DNA of 64,000 bases from Stackebrandtia albiflava (GTDB lineage Bacteria > Actinomycetota > Actinomycetes > Mycobacteriales > Micromonosporaceae). Positions within the stretch are counted from its first letter, which is position 1. Every line of letters begins with the position of its first letter. Shown here one piece after another: positions 40,421 to 48,861 of this stretch. A program made the position numbers and the translations under genes. Under the pieces are notes generated by a model, which worked only from the letters and a program-made list of their open reading frames with translations, was not told the origin of the DNA and did not search any database. The DNA lies in assembly GCF_007994225.1 (NCBI RefSeq), contig NZ_VLLL01000008.1, positions 159,695 through 223,694 of the forward strand, in the 5' to 3' direction.

Positions 40421-42845
40421 GGTACCAGCCCTCCGCCTCGACGGGATTACCGCGATTCGCAAGCAGGATCGCGAGGTTGTTCATCGCTTCGGCGTCGCCG
40501 GCGTCGGCGGCTCTTCGGTACCAGGTCTCGGCCTCGGTGGTGTTTCCCTGTTCCGTAAGGAGGATCGCGAGGTTGCTCATCGCGCCGATGTGGCCGCCGT
40601 CGACGGCCCATCGGTACCAGCCCTCCGCCTCGGCGGAGTCGCCCTGCTCCGTCAGCAGGATCGCGAGATTGTTCATCGCGTCGGTGTCACCGGTGTCGGC
40701 GGCCTTGCGGTACCAGGTCATCGCCTCGGCGGTGCTACCTCGCTGTGACAACACCACCGCGAGGTTGAACATCGAGGCGGTGTGACCGCCGTCGACGGCA
40801 CGTCGGTACCAGCCCTCCGCCTCGGCGGAGTTGCCACGATCCGCGAGCAGGATCGCGAGGTTGTTCATCGCGTCGGCACCGGCGTGGCCGCCGTCGATGG
40901 CGCGCCGGTACCAGCCCTCGGCTTCAGCGGTGCTACCCCGCTGTGACAACACCACCGCGAGGTTGAACATCGAGGCGGTGTGACCGCCGTCGACGGCACG
41001 TCGGTACCAGCCCTCCGCCTCGGCGGAGTTGCCACGATCCGCGAGCAGGATCGCGAGGTTGTTCATCGCGTCGGCACCGGCGTGGCCGCCGTCGATGGCG
41101 CGCCGGTACCAGCCCTCGGCTTCAGCGGTGCTACCCCGCTGTGACAACACCACCGCGAGGTTGAACATCGAGGCGGTGTGACCGCCGTCGACGGCGCGTC
41201 GGTACCAGCCCTCCGCCTCGGCGGAGTTGCCCTGTTCGGCCGATTCGATTCCGAGGTTGTACATCGCGTCGGTGTGGCCGGTGTCGGCGGCTTTGCGGTA
41301 CCAGGTCATCGCCTCGGCGGTGTCGCCCTGCTCGGCCAGCAGGATCGCGAGGTTGTACGCCGCGTCGGTGTCACCGGTGTCGGCGGCCTTGCGGTACCAG
41401 GTCATCGCCTCGGCGATGTCGCCCTGCTCGGCCAGCAGGATCGCGAGGTTGTACATCGCACCGGCGTGACCGGCGTCGGCCGCTTCGCGGTACCGGGCCG
41501 CCGCCTCGGCCGAGTCACCCTGCTCCTCCCGTGCGATCGCGAGATCGAACATCGCAGCGGGGTCGGTGATCGCCGGGTGGAATCCGTCCCCGGTGGGGCC
41601 GTATGCGGGCGCCGGTGGCGACGTAGGCGGGAATGCGGGCGGTGACACCGGTGAGGCCGATACGGGAGGCGGTGACACCGGATACGGGGATACGGGATGT
41701 GGCGATCCCGAGGGCGGAGTTCCCACCGGCGCGGCACCGATCCCCTCGGACGTCCACTGCTCTCGCGCGGGTGGGGTGGCCGCCACCGGGTCGGTGAGGG
41801 TCGCGCCGTGCGCGACCACGATCTCGGGTTGGTCGATGACCGTGGGGGCGATACCGGTGTTCTGGTGCAGCAGTGTCGCCACCAGCGGCATCCGGCTGGC
41901 CCCGCCGACGAGGAACACCCCGGCGGTGCGCTCGGCGGGCAACCTCGACGCGCGCATCACCGCCTTCGTCAACCGGACCGCCTGATCCAGCAGCGGTCGC
42001 GTCAGCGACTCCAGTTCGTCCCGGGTCACGTGGAGTTGCCGGTCCAGCAGCGGCACCACGATGTCCGCCTGGTTGTGCCGTGACAGGCGTTCCTTGGCCA
42101 GCCGGATGTCCTCGGTGAAGGACCGGAGGTGCCGGCGGTCTTCAGGTGATTCGGGCGTGACGAGCCGCCTCCACTCGGGATGGTCGCCCAACTGCCCACC
42201 GACGTGCTGGAACAGCGCGTGGTCGAGGTCCACACCACCGAGTTCCTGCAGACCGTCGACCGCGGCCACGTCGAGGCCGGAGTCGTCGCGGACCACCACC
42301 GACACGTCCAGGGTGCCGCCGCCGAAGTCGTAGACCACGACGCCGGAACCGACCGGGAACTCCCGATCCGCCACCCGCATGAAGTGCCCGGCGGCGGCGA
42401 CCGGTTCGGGAAGCAGCCGGGGTGACGTGAAACCGGCCTCGGCGGCGGCGTCCTCCAGCACGAGACGGCGCGCCGGACCCCAGGCGGCCGGGTGGGTGAG
42501 GGTCGTGGGCGGCAGCGTCCCGGCGACCCTGACGCATTCGTCCCGCACGCGGGCCAGTACGGCGGCGAACAGTCGCGGCACCGGGATCTCCACGTCGCCC
42601 AGCAGCACACTGCCGTCGTCGACACGGCGTTTCGGGTGCGGCTCGAACCTGGTCGGGTCGATTCGCGCCGAGTGCACCGCGTCCCGGCCGGTGAACAGTT
42701 CGTTCTCGTTCGGCGCGTACACCGATGACGGCAACAGGGGCGAACCGTCGAACAGCAGCGGTGTGGTGCTTCCGTCGGCCCGGCTGAGCAACGCGACGGT
42801 GTGCGAGGTCCCGAAGTCGACACCCAGATGGACGGAGGAGGGCAT
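40386..42845 (-). CDS. Hsp70-like ATPase with Sel1/TPR repeat array
   Basis: This 819-residue protein has an actin/Hsp70 nucleotide-binding domain (1-~350): GVDFGTSHTVALL, VVYDFGGGTLDVSVV, and FLVGGASRMPLV. It has no Hsp70 substrate-binding domain. A Pro/Ser-rich linker (~355-405) follows, then about twelve Sel1-like repeats of 32-34 residues (pattern AEGWYRRAVDGGHTASMFNL). The repeats include a DNA-level tandem duplication (198-bp unit). The last repeats are out of frame after base ~40420, so the protein ends abnormally in RPPSTAATPTR. ATPase plus repeat scaffold suggests a protein-interaction switch. It lies 52 bases after a second Hsp70-like gene. Confidence 0.85.
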   Translation of the reverse strand: MPSSVHLGVDFGTSHTVALLSRADGSTTPLLFDGSPLLPSSVYAPNENELFTGRDAVHSARIDPTRFEPHPKRRVDDGSVLLGDVEIPVPRLFAAVLARVRDECVRVAGTLPPTTLTHPAAWGPARRLVLEDAAAEAGFTSPRLLPEPVAAAGHFMRVADREFPVGSGVVVYDFGGGTLDVSVVVRDDSGLDVAAVDGLQELGGVDLDHALFQHVGGQLGDHPEWRRLVTPESPEDRRHLRSFTEDIRLAKERLSRHNQADIVVPLLDRQLHVTRDELESLTRPLLDQAVRLTKAVMRASRLPAERTAGVFLVGGASRMPLVATLLHQNTGIAPTVIDQPEIVVAHGATLTDPVAATPPAREQWTSEGIGAAPVGTPPSGSPHPVSPYPVSPPPVSASPVSPPAFPPTSPPAPAYGPTGDGFHPAITDPAAMFDLAIAREEQGDSAEAAARYREAADAGHAGAMYNLAILLAEQGDIAEAMTWYRKAADTGDTDAAYNLAILLAEQGDTAEAMTWYRKAADTGHTDAMYNLGIESAEQGNSAEAEGWYRRAVDGGHTASMFNLAVVLSQRGSTAEAEGWYRRAIDGGHAGADAMNNLAILLADRGNSAEAEGWYRRAVDGGHTASMFNLAVVLSQRGSTAEAEGWYRRAIDGGHAGADAMNNLAILLADRGNSAEAEGWYRRAVDGGHTASMFNLAVVLSQRGSTAEAMTWYRKAADTGDTDAMNNLAILLTEQGDSAEAEGWYRWAVDGGHIGAMSNLAILLTEQGNTTEAETWYRRAADAGDAEAMNNLAILLANRGNPVEAEGWYRPPSTAATPTR
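40781..41228 (-). repeat. 198-bp near-identical tandem repeat (2.25 copies)
   Basis: The units are 40781-40978 and 40979-41176, and a partial third starts at 41177. They are almost base-identical (one difference I noted: the ending of GTCGACGGCACG versus GTCGACGGCGCG in the third). Each unit encodes 66 residues, that is, two Sel1 repeats of 32 and 34 residues. Lack of silent changes implies recent unequal crossing-over, so copy number probably varies between strains. Confidence 0.85.
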
Positions 42846-42897
42846 CGTCTGAATCTACCGGGCATGTCCAGGCGGAGCCGGCCGTCGGTCACCCGCC

Positions 42898-45027
42898 TCA
42901 CGCCGGGGTTTCACGGAGCGTCCGATGCGGGTCGGCGTGACCGAACCACTCGCGGGCCTGCCGCCGGTGCAGCAACGGGATGACGGACAGCGAGGTGGCG
43001 AACCAGGCCGCGGCTCCCCACATTCCCGGGTCTTCGAGACCGGTGCCGCTGGTCGAGACGAGCACGACCAGCGCCACGACCTGGCCGAGTAGTGCGTACT
43101 CGGCGCCCAGGGCGATCCGCCGGTTCACCGGTCCGCGACGGTGACTGCTCACCGCCCCGATGACCAGGGCTACGGCACCCGGCAGGTAGATCGGCCATCC
43201 GTACACCAGGCTCACCATCGACGGGGAGATGTAGGCATCAGCGTCGCGTTGCGCGAACTCGGCCAATCCAGCGACGGCGCCGATGATCGACGGTACGGCC
43301 TGCACCCACATCACGACCTGTACGAAGGTGAGCCAATCGGGCTTCGGAGACCCCATGCGGGGACACCGGTCACGGATCTCACGCCGATGCAACAAGGGCA
43401 CGACCGCCATCGCCGGTAGCGAAGCCACCGCTACCAGAGTAGGTCCCAGCGGGTAGGCGGCGTCGTCCTCCATAATGGCGAATGAGGTCGAGACGTAACA
43501 CAGCGCGGCGAGGCCGTACTCGACCACCAGCGCGGGCCACCGACGTGGCGCCGATCGTCCGAGCTGCCAGGTCGCCATTCCGGTGGCGACACCGACCATG
43601 ATGAACACCGGGAGCGCGACGGTGAAGTAGTCGTTGCGGTTCAGGTCGCTGTCGAGGGCGACGGCGACGATACCGAACAGGCTGATCAACGCCCACGCCC
43701 CGGTCTGGAACAGCATGACGGCGAGCGCGGCCGTGAGTGCGCGGGGTCGTGTGGTGTGCCTCTGCGCTGAATCGCTCGGCGGTGTCGGCGTGTGAGGTGG
43801 AATCGTGGTCGACGCCGTGGGCGGATTCGGATGGGGCACCGGCGATGCAGTCCCGCCGGCGCCGCCGTGTGGCGAAACCGGCGCCGCCGCCGGAAGGGGT
43901 ACGGAGACCGGTGAGGCGATCTGGGCCGGTATCGCCGCCGGTGGTGCCACCGAGGGGGTTGTCGATGGCCGGTGCGACAGCGTCGCGCCCTGAGCCACGA
44001 CGAGTTCGGGTTGTTCCAGCACGGTCGGTGCGGTGCCCAGCGTCTGATGCAGCATGCTCGCCACCAGGGGCATCCGGCTGGCGCCTCCGACGAGCAGCAG
44101 GCCGGCCTGCCGCTCGGGTGGCACCCGGGCTGCTTTGACCACGCCGACGGTGAGCCGGACGGCGCGTTCCATCAGGGGACGGGCGACCGCCTCCAGTTCG
44201 TCGCGGGTGAGGTGGGTGTCGGCGCCCACCAACGGAATGGGGAACTCGACCCGGGTGCTTCGGGTCAGTCGCTCCTTGGCGGTGCGGACGTCCTCGTTCA
44301 GGGCGCGCCGGGCACGTCGGTCCTCAGTGGTCGAGGGCCGGGCGAGGCGCGACCAGTCCGGACTGTCGGCGAAGCGGTTGTCCAAGAGCGTGAACAGGGC
44401 GTGATCGACGTCTACGCCACCGAGATTCTCGATCCCGTCGACGGACAGCACGCGGAATCCGGTCGTCGTGTTGATCACCACGGAGGCGTCGAAGGTGCCG
44501 CCGCCGAGGTCGGCGACCATGACGGCCGAGTCCGTCGCGACCCGGTTCCGCAGTGCGTGCGTGAAGAATGTGGCCGCCGCGACCGGTTCGGGCACCATGT
44601 GGACGTCGTGGAATCCCGCCATCGCCGCCGACTCCTCCAGGGTCAGGCGTCGCGCCGAACCCCAGACCGCCGGATGGGTCAACGTCACCTCGACGACGGT
44701 GTCGCCCAGTATCCGCTCGCACTCCCGCCGCACCCGGCCCAGTACCGCGGCGATCAGCTCCACGACCGGGAACTCCCGGTCGCCCAGCAGGACCGTTCCG
44801 TCGTCCACCCGGCGCTTCGGGTTCGGTTCGAAGCGGGCGGGCTCCAACCGAGACGCGTTCACCGCGTCGAAGCCCACCAGGAGTTCTCCGTCGGGTTCGG
44901 CGTACACGGCGGACGGCAGGATCGGCGAGGAGTCGAAGAGCACCGGTACCGGGACGCCGCCGTGATCCAGGACCGCCACGGTGTGGGACGTGCCGAAGTC
45001 GACACCGAGCCGTATGGGGGAGGACAT
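42898..45027 (-). CDS. Hsp70-like ATPase with multi-pass membrane C-terminus
   Basis: The N-terminal ~350 residues of this 709-residue protein are a paralogue of the next gene's ATPase: GVDFGTSHTVAVL, VMVADLGGGTFDASVV and LLVGGASRMPLV. A Pro/Thr-rich linker (~360-430) leads to about eight hydrophobic segments (MLFQTGAWALISLFGIV, TVALPVFIMVGVATGMA, LPGAVALVIGAV and others), with basic loops such as LLHRREIRDR repeated as LLHRRQAREW. It is likely anchored in the cytoplasmic membrane with the ATPase inside. It is first in a two-gene unit. The ATPase half is intact in its phosphate-binding motifs; what it senses is unknown. Confidence 0.85.
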   Translation of the reverse strand: MSSPIRLGVDFGTSHTVAVLDHGGVPVPVLFDSSPILPSAVYAEPDGELLVGFDAVNASRLEPARFEPNPKRRVDDGTVLLGDREFPVVELIAAVLGRVRRECERILGDTVVEVTLTHPAVWGSARRLTLEESAAMAGFHDVHMVPEPVAAATFFTHALRNRVATDSAVMVADLGGGTFDASVVINTTTGFRVLSVDGIENLGGVDVDHALFTLLDNRFADSPDWSRLARPSTTEDRRARRALNEDVRTAKERLTRSTRVEFPIPLVGADTHLTRDELEAVARPLMERAVRLTVGVVKAARVPPERQAGLLLVGGASRMPLVASMLHQTLGTAPTVLEQPELVVAQGATLSHRPSTTPSVAPPAAIPAQIASPVSVPLPAAAPVSPHGGAGGTASPVPHPNPPTASTTIPPHTPTPPSDSAQRHTTRPRALTAALAVMLFQTGAWALISLFGIVAVALDSDLNRNDYFTVALPVFIMVGVATGMATWQLGRSAPRRWPALVVEYGLAALCYVSTSFAIMEDDAAYPLGPTLVAVASLPAMAVVPLLHRREIRDRCPRMGSPKPDWLTFVQVVMWVQAVPSIIGAVAGLAEFAQRDADAYISPSMVSLVYGWPIYLPGAVALVIGAVSSHRRGPVNRRIALGAEYALLGQVVALVVLVSTSGTGLEDPGMWGAAAWFATSLSVIPLLHRRQAREWFGHADPHRTLRETPA

Positions 45028-45116
45028 ACCGTACGAGCATACCGGGACGGACCCGTCGCCGTGATGGTGAGAATGGACCGTGCGGCGCGACCGGTGGGGT
45101 GAGCCGGCGCCGGGGG

Positions 45117-45485
45117 TCAGGTGGTGCGGGTCGCCCGGGCTTCGGGTGGCGGTCCGTATGCGTTGGCGCGGGGAACACTGCGCTCACAGAGGAGCACGAG
45201 CAGTATGATCGGTCCGACGAGGGGTATCACGGCGAGGAAGTACCACCAGCCGCTGCGGCCGGTGTCATGGAGCCTGCGTACCAACGCCCCCAGCACCGGG
45301 ACGAACAGGATGAACAGGATGGGCATGACGATGCGCGGCGACTCCGCGGCGATCGCCAGGGCCACGACGGCAACCGCGCACACCAGGTAGAACAGGTAGA
45401 ACCACCAGAACTGTGCGCGGGTGGACCGGCCCTTCCAGTCGAAGGCCCGGCTGAAGCCTTCTTCGAGCGCGGACATCGGGTTCAT
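45117..45485 (-). CDS. DUF805 membrane protein
   Basis: The 122-residue protein has the family's FDWKGRSTRAQFWWFYLF start, four hydrophobic segments, and LVRRLHDTGRSGWWYFL between segments two and three. Signature and length are typical. The family is widespread in inner membranes and has no assigned activity. The start at 45485 follows AAAGGA; the longer frame to 45719 is shadow. It stands alone. Confidence 0.85.
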   Translation of the reverse strand: MNPMSALEEGFSRAFDWKGRSTRAQFWWFYLFYLVCAVAVVALAIAAESPRIVMPILFILFVPVLGALVRRLHDTGRSGWWYFLAVIPLVGPIILLVLLCERSVPRANAYGPPPEARATRTT

Positions 45486-45758
45486 GTCTTCGTCCTTTCC
45501 CCGGCGGGTGACGCGCGGCCGCGCGGTCCGTCCGGTGAGGACGGTGCCGGCGCCGGCCTCGATGGAGGCGTGATCAACGGTCGCAGGCGACGTACGGGAC
45601 CGGTCCCGCCGGCGGGAAGGCGGGACGGGCGCGGCGCGATCCGGTCGATTTCGGGAGACGAGGGCGCCGTGCGTGCCGGAGGATTCACAGGCCGATCCCG
45701 AAGGAGTGGATCCGGTCACAGTGGGCGGTGGACCGGTCGTCGAGGGGCTAGGCTGTGG
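45486..45758. other. Intergenic region, no gene recognised
   Basis: Neither strand shows a frame with a domain or a ribosome site. It joins the divergent DUF805 gene and the riboswitch leader. TAGGCT at 45749-45754 is a possible -10 element for that leader; no good -35 partner was found. Confidence 0.4.
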
Positions 45759-45870
45759 ACCGCGAAGGGGAGTAGTCCTTCAATCGCATGATCGACATAC
45801 TGACCGGCCTTCCGGGGCCGGTCCGGTCGTGCGGCCCCGGGTTCCCCGGGGTGGACGAGACCTTCGACTC
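45759..45870 (+). ncRNA. yybP-ykoY (Mn2+) riboswitch
   Basis: The conserved core GAAGGGGAGTAG at 45764-45775, the mid-element GACATACTGACCGGCC (45793-45808) and the closing GACGAGACCTTCGACT region (45854-45869) are the marks of this family. CGAAGG (45763-45768) pairs with CCTTCG (45861-45866) to form the basal stem. It lies 73 bases upstream of a TMEM165/GDT1-type exporter, a common target of this Mn2+-sensing riboswitch. High Mn2+ should turn the gene on. Confidence 0.85.
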
Positions 45871-45942
45871 AGGCTGTACACGCAGCCGGGTCGAGGTCGC
45901 CCCGTGCGCATCGCCGACCCGGCATGATCGGGAAGGTTCCCC

Positions 45943-46530
45943 ATGACCGGCTTCTTCATCGCGTTCGCGGTGAGTTTCGGTGTCGTTTTCGTCGCCGAGC
46001 TCGGCGACAAGTCCCAGTTGATGGCGCTCACGTTCGCCACCCGCTTCAAGCCCTGGCCGGTGCTCATCGGCATCACCATCGCCACCGCGATCGTCCACGC
46101 CGTGTCGGTCGCGATCGGCTACGGCCTCGGCACGGCCCTGCCGACGGGCTGGATCGCCCTGGTGGCGGCGATCGCGTTCTTCGGCTTCGGCGCCTGGACG
46201 CTGCGCGGCGACTCCCTCACCGACGCCGAGCGGAGGAAGGCGGAGACCACCGACAAGAAGGCGGTCGTCGCCGTCGGTGTCGCGTTCTTCCTGGCGGAAC
46301 TCGGTGACAAGACGATGCTCGCCACCGTCACCCTGGCGACCTCGTACGGCTGGTTCGGCACCTGGTTGGGTTCCACGGTCGGCATGGTCGCCGCCGACGC
46401 CCTCGCCATCCTCGTCGGCCGCGCCCTGGGCAGGCGCCTACCGGAGCGGACCGTCAAGTACGGCGCCGCGGCACTGTTCGTGGTCTTCGGGATCTGGCTG
46501 CTCATCGACGCCGTCGACCAACTCACCTGA
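45943..46530 (+). CDS. TMEM165/GDT1 (UPF0016) family Mn2+/Ca2+ exporter
   Basis: The 195-residue protein has two copies of the ion-binding motif: AELGDKSQ near residue 20 and AELGDKTM near residue 118. Each heads a three-helix half, giving six to seven membrane segments. Family members exchange Mn2+ or Ca2+ for protons, and bacterial relatives export Mn2+. Control by the upstream Mn2+ riboswitch fits this. AAGGTTCCCC precedes the ATG. The CPBP protease gene begins 33 bases later and may be on the same transcript. Confidence 0.92.
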   Translation: MTGFFIAFAVSFGVVFVAELGDKSQLMALTFATRFKPWPVLIGITIATAIVHAVSVAIGYGLGTALPTGWIALVAAIAFFGFGAWTLRGDSLTDAERRKAETTDKKAVVAVGVAFFLAELGDKTMLATVTLATSYGWFGTWLGSTVGMVAADALAILVGRALGRRLPERTVKYGAAALFVVFGIWLLIDAVDQLT

Positions 46531-46563
46531 CACCGCCCGTCCCGGACCCTCGGAAGGCCCACC

Positions 46564-47307
46564 ATGTTCGCCACCCTGCGCGATTACTCCCTGGCCGTCG
46601 CCCCGGGCCTGGTCGTGTTCGCCGCCTGCCTCGTCCTGGCTCGCCGGTTGCCGTCGGTCGGGGCGTCGATCGCGATCCTGATCGCCGCCTTCATCCTGAT
46701 CCGCGACGCGATGACGCCCGCGGGCCTGTGGAGGTTCGGTGCCGCCGACGGCGTCGCACCTTGGATCCGGTTCACCGAGGACACCGGCGTCCTCGCGGTC
46801 CTCGCCGTTCTCACGCTCGCCCTCACCGCCGTGGTCCTGGCCGCCCATCCCGGGCTGCGCGCCCTGGTCGTCTGGGGCCGCCCCACTCCGGTGGTCCTCG
46901 CCCTCGGCGTCGGCGGGGCGGCCCTGGCCGCCGCGCCGGTCCTGGCGGTCTCACAGGCCTGGCCGATGGACGAACGCGGCGGCGCCGTCGCCGTCACGGC
47001 CCTGCCGGTGGTCCTCGCATTCTGCCTGGCGGGCAACCTGTTCGAGGAGGTCCTGTTCCGAGGGTTCCTGCAGGGACACCTGGAACGGGTGACGAGTCCC
47101 GTCCGCGCCGCGCTGCTGTCCGGACTGTTGTTCGCGGCCTGCCACGGCTATCTCGCCACCACCGTCACCGACACCGGCTGGCCGCTGATCGCCTTCACCG
47201 CCTGGGAAGGGCTGGTCTGCGCCTGGCTGCGCATGCGCCACGGTCTCATCCCCGCCGTCCTGGCTCACGGCCTGGCCATCGCCGCACTCACCAGCGGTCT
47301 CGCGTGA
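46564..47307 (+). CDS. CPBP-family intramembrane metalloprotease
   Basis: This is a 247-residue membrane protein with about seven hydrophobic segments. The Abi/CAAX-protease motifs are present: NLFEEVLFRGFLQG (Glu-Glu-x3-Arg), HGYLATTV, and a final His at LAHGLAIAAL. Bacterial members act in protein processing, bacteriocin self-immunity or anti-sigma cleavage; the target is unknown. It sits between the Mn2+ exporter and the ligase gene with short gaps, which suggests one transcript. Confidence 0.88.
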   Translation: MFATLRDYSLAVAPGLVVFAACLVLARRLPSVGASIAILIAAFILIRDAMTPAGLWRFGAADGVAPWIRFTEDTGVLAVLAVLTLALTAVVLAAHPGLRALVVWGRPTPVVLALGVGGAALAAAPVLAVSQAWPMDERGGAVAVTALPVVLAFCLAGNLFEEVLFRGFLQGHLERVTSPVRAALLSGLLFAACHGYLATTVTDTGWPLIAFTAWEGLVCAWLRMRHGLIPAVLAHGLAIAALTSGLA

Positions 47308-47349
47308 CGTCCCGAATCGGCAACCCATGCACTTGGAAACGAGGTACCC

Positions 47350-48726
47350 ATGTTCCGCTACCCGACCACGAACCCACTGCGGCTGTTGTGGGATGCCCGT
47401 CGCGCCCGGCTCGGTGGTGAGCCGGCGATCGCGCGACGGCGGACCGATCGACTCGCCGCGCTCGTGGCACACGCACGAGACCGTTCACCGTTCTACCGGC
47501 GACTCTACAGTGGTCTGCCGGAGACCGTCACCGACGTCGAGACGCTTCCGGTGACGGACAAGACGACCCTGATGGCGAACTTCGACGACTGGCTGTGCAC
47601 TCCACACCTCACCTCCCGCGACGTGCGGGACTTCGTGGACGACGCATCCTCGGTGGGGCGCCTCCTCGACGACCGCTTCATCGTCACCACGACCTCGGGA
47701 ACGACCGGAGTCGGCGGTGTGTTCATCCAGGACGACCACGCCAGGGCGGTCACCGCCGCCATGGCCGCCCGGATGGTCGGCAGCCTCGTGTCGCCGGGCG
47801 ACGTCGTCAAGATCCTCCGCGACGGCCGCCGGACCGCTTTCGTGGTCCCGCACGGCGGGCACTTCGCGTCCACCACCGCGGCCACACGTATGTCCACCGG
47901 TCGCGACGCGACGGTGAAGGTCTTCTCGGTACACGAACCGCTCCCCACCCTGGTGGAGGGCCTGAACCGGTTCCGGCCCGCGGTCCTGCTGCCCTATGCC
48001 ACGACCGGCGCGCTACTCGCCGCAGAGGCCGAAGCGGGCAGGCTCCGGATCGACCCCGCCCTGGTGATGCTGTCGGCGGAAGGACTGGCACCGTCCGAAT
48101 ACGACCGGATCGGTAGAGCCTTCGACGCTCCCGTCGGCCACAGCTGGGCCGCCAACGAGGTGCCGTTCCTCAGCTACAACTGTCACCACCGTTGGCTGCA
48201 CGTCAACGCCGACTGGGTGATCGCCGAACCCGTCGACGCCGACCACCGTCCCGTCCCGAAAGGACGGACATCCCACACCGTGCTCGTCACCAACCTCGCC
48301 AACCGGGTCCAACCGATCCTGCGCTACGACCTGGGCGACTCCGTCCTCATGCGGCCCGACCCCTGTGAATGCGGTGATCCGCTACCGGCCGTGCGAGTGC
48401 AGGGGCGCGCGGCCGAAGTACTCACCTTCGACGCACCCACCGGCCGGCCGGTCACCATCACCCCGCTCGTTCTGACGACCCTGATCGAACGCGTTCCCGG
48501 GGTCGAGCTCTTCCAGGTACTACAGACCGCACCCACCGTCCTCCGGATCCGGCTGCGGCCGGCATCGGGCCGGGATCCCGAGGCCGTGTGGACCGCCGTT
48601 CGCACCGACCTCACGGGGCTGCTCGCGTCGCACGGCCTGCCCCACGTCGCGGTGGAGCCGGCACCGGAGCCGCCTCAACCGACCACCGGCGGCAAGTACC
48701 GCACCGTCATACCGCTACCGAGGTGA
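47350..48726 (+). CDS. PaaK/CapK-like AMP-forming ligase
   Basis: The 458-residue protein is an adenylate-forming enzyme of the phenylacetate-CoA ligase/coenzyme F390 synthetase group. It has FVTTTSGTTG-type loop (TTTSGTTGVGGVF), LLPYATTGALL, GHSWAANEVPFLSYNC, and YDLGDSVLMRPDPCECGDPLP with a Cys pair typical of the group, ending TTGGKYRTV. It activates a carboxylic acid with ATP; the acceptor (CoA, cofactor or sugar) is not clear. GAGGT upstream supports the start. A 42-base gap from the CPBP gene suggests co-transcription. Confidence 0.85.
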   Translation: MFRYPTTNPLRLLWDARRARLGGEPAIARRRTDRLAALVAHARDRSPFYRRLYSGLPETVTDVETLPVTDKTTLMANFDDWLCTPHLTSRDVRDFVDDASSVGRLLDDRFIVTTTSGTTGVGGVFIQDDHARAVTAAMAARMVGSLVSPGDVVKILRDGRRTAFVVPHGGHFASTTAATRMSTGRDATVKVFSVHEPLPTLVEGLNRFRPAVLLPYATTGALLAAEAEAGRLRIDPALVMLSAEGLAPSEYDRIGRAFDAPVGHSWAANEVPFLSYNCHHRWLHVNADWVIAEPVDADHRPVPKGRTSHTVLVTNLANRVQPILRYDLGDSVLMRPDPCECGDPLPAVRVQGRAAEVLTFDAPTGRPVTITPLVLTTLIERVPGVELFQVLQTAPTVLRIRLRPASGRDPEAVWTAVRTDLTGLLASHGLPHVAVEPAPEPPQPTTGGKYRTVIPLPR

Positions 48727-48861
48727 GTCCGGCCGGAACGAACCGCACGGGATCACCGTGAACACCGCTGCGGTATGACCACTCGGCGGGTGGAGCCTGC
48801 GAACTCGGGCGAACGGGTGCGTCTGCTGCACGTGACGCGCGGAGCGTGACACCCTGGGGCC

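Noticed and set aside
40781-41228. CRISPR or other spaced-repeat array
   Set aside because: Units are contiguous, in frame, and encode Sel1/TPR repeats; there are no spacers.
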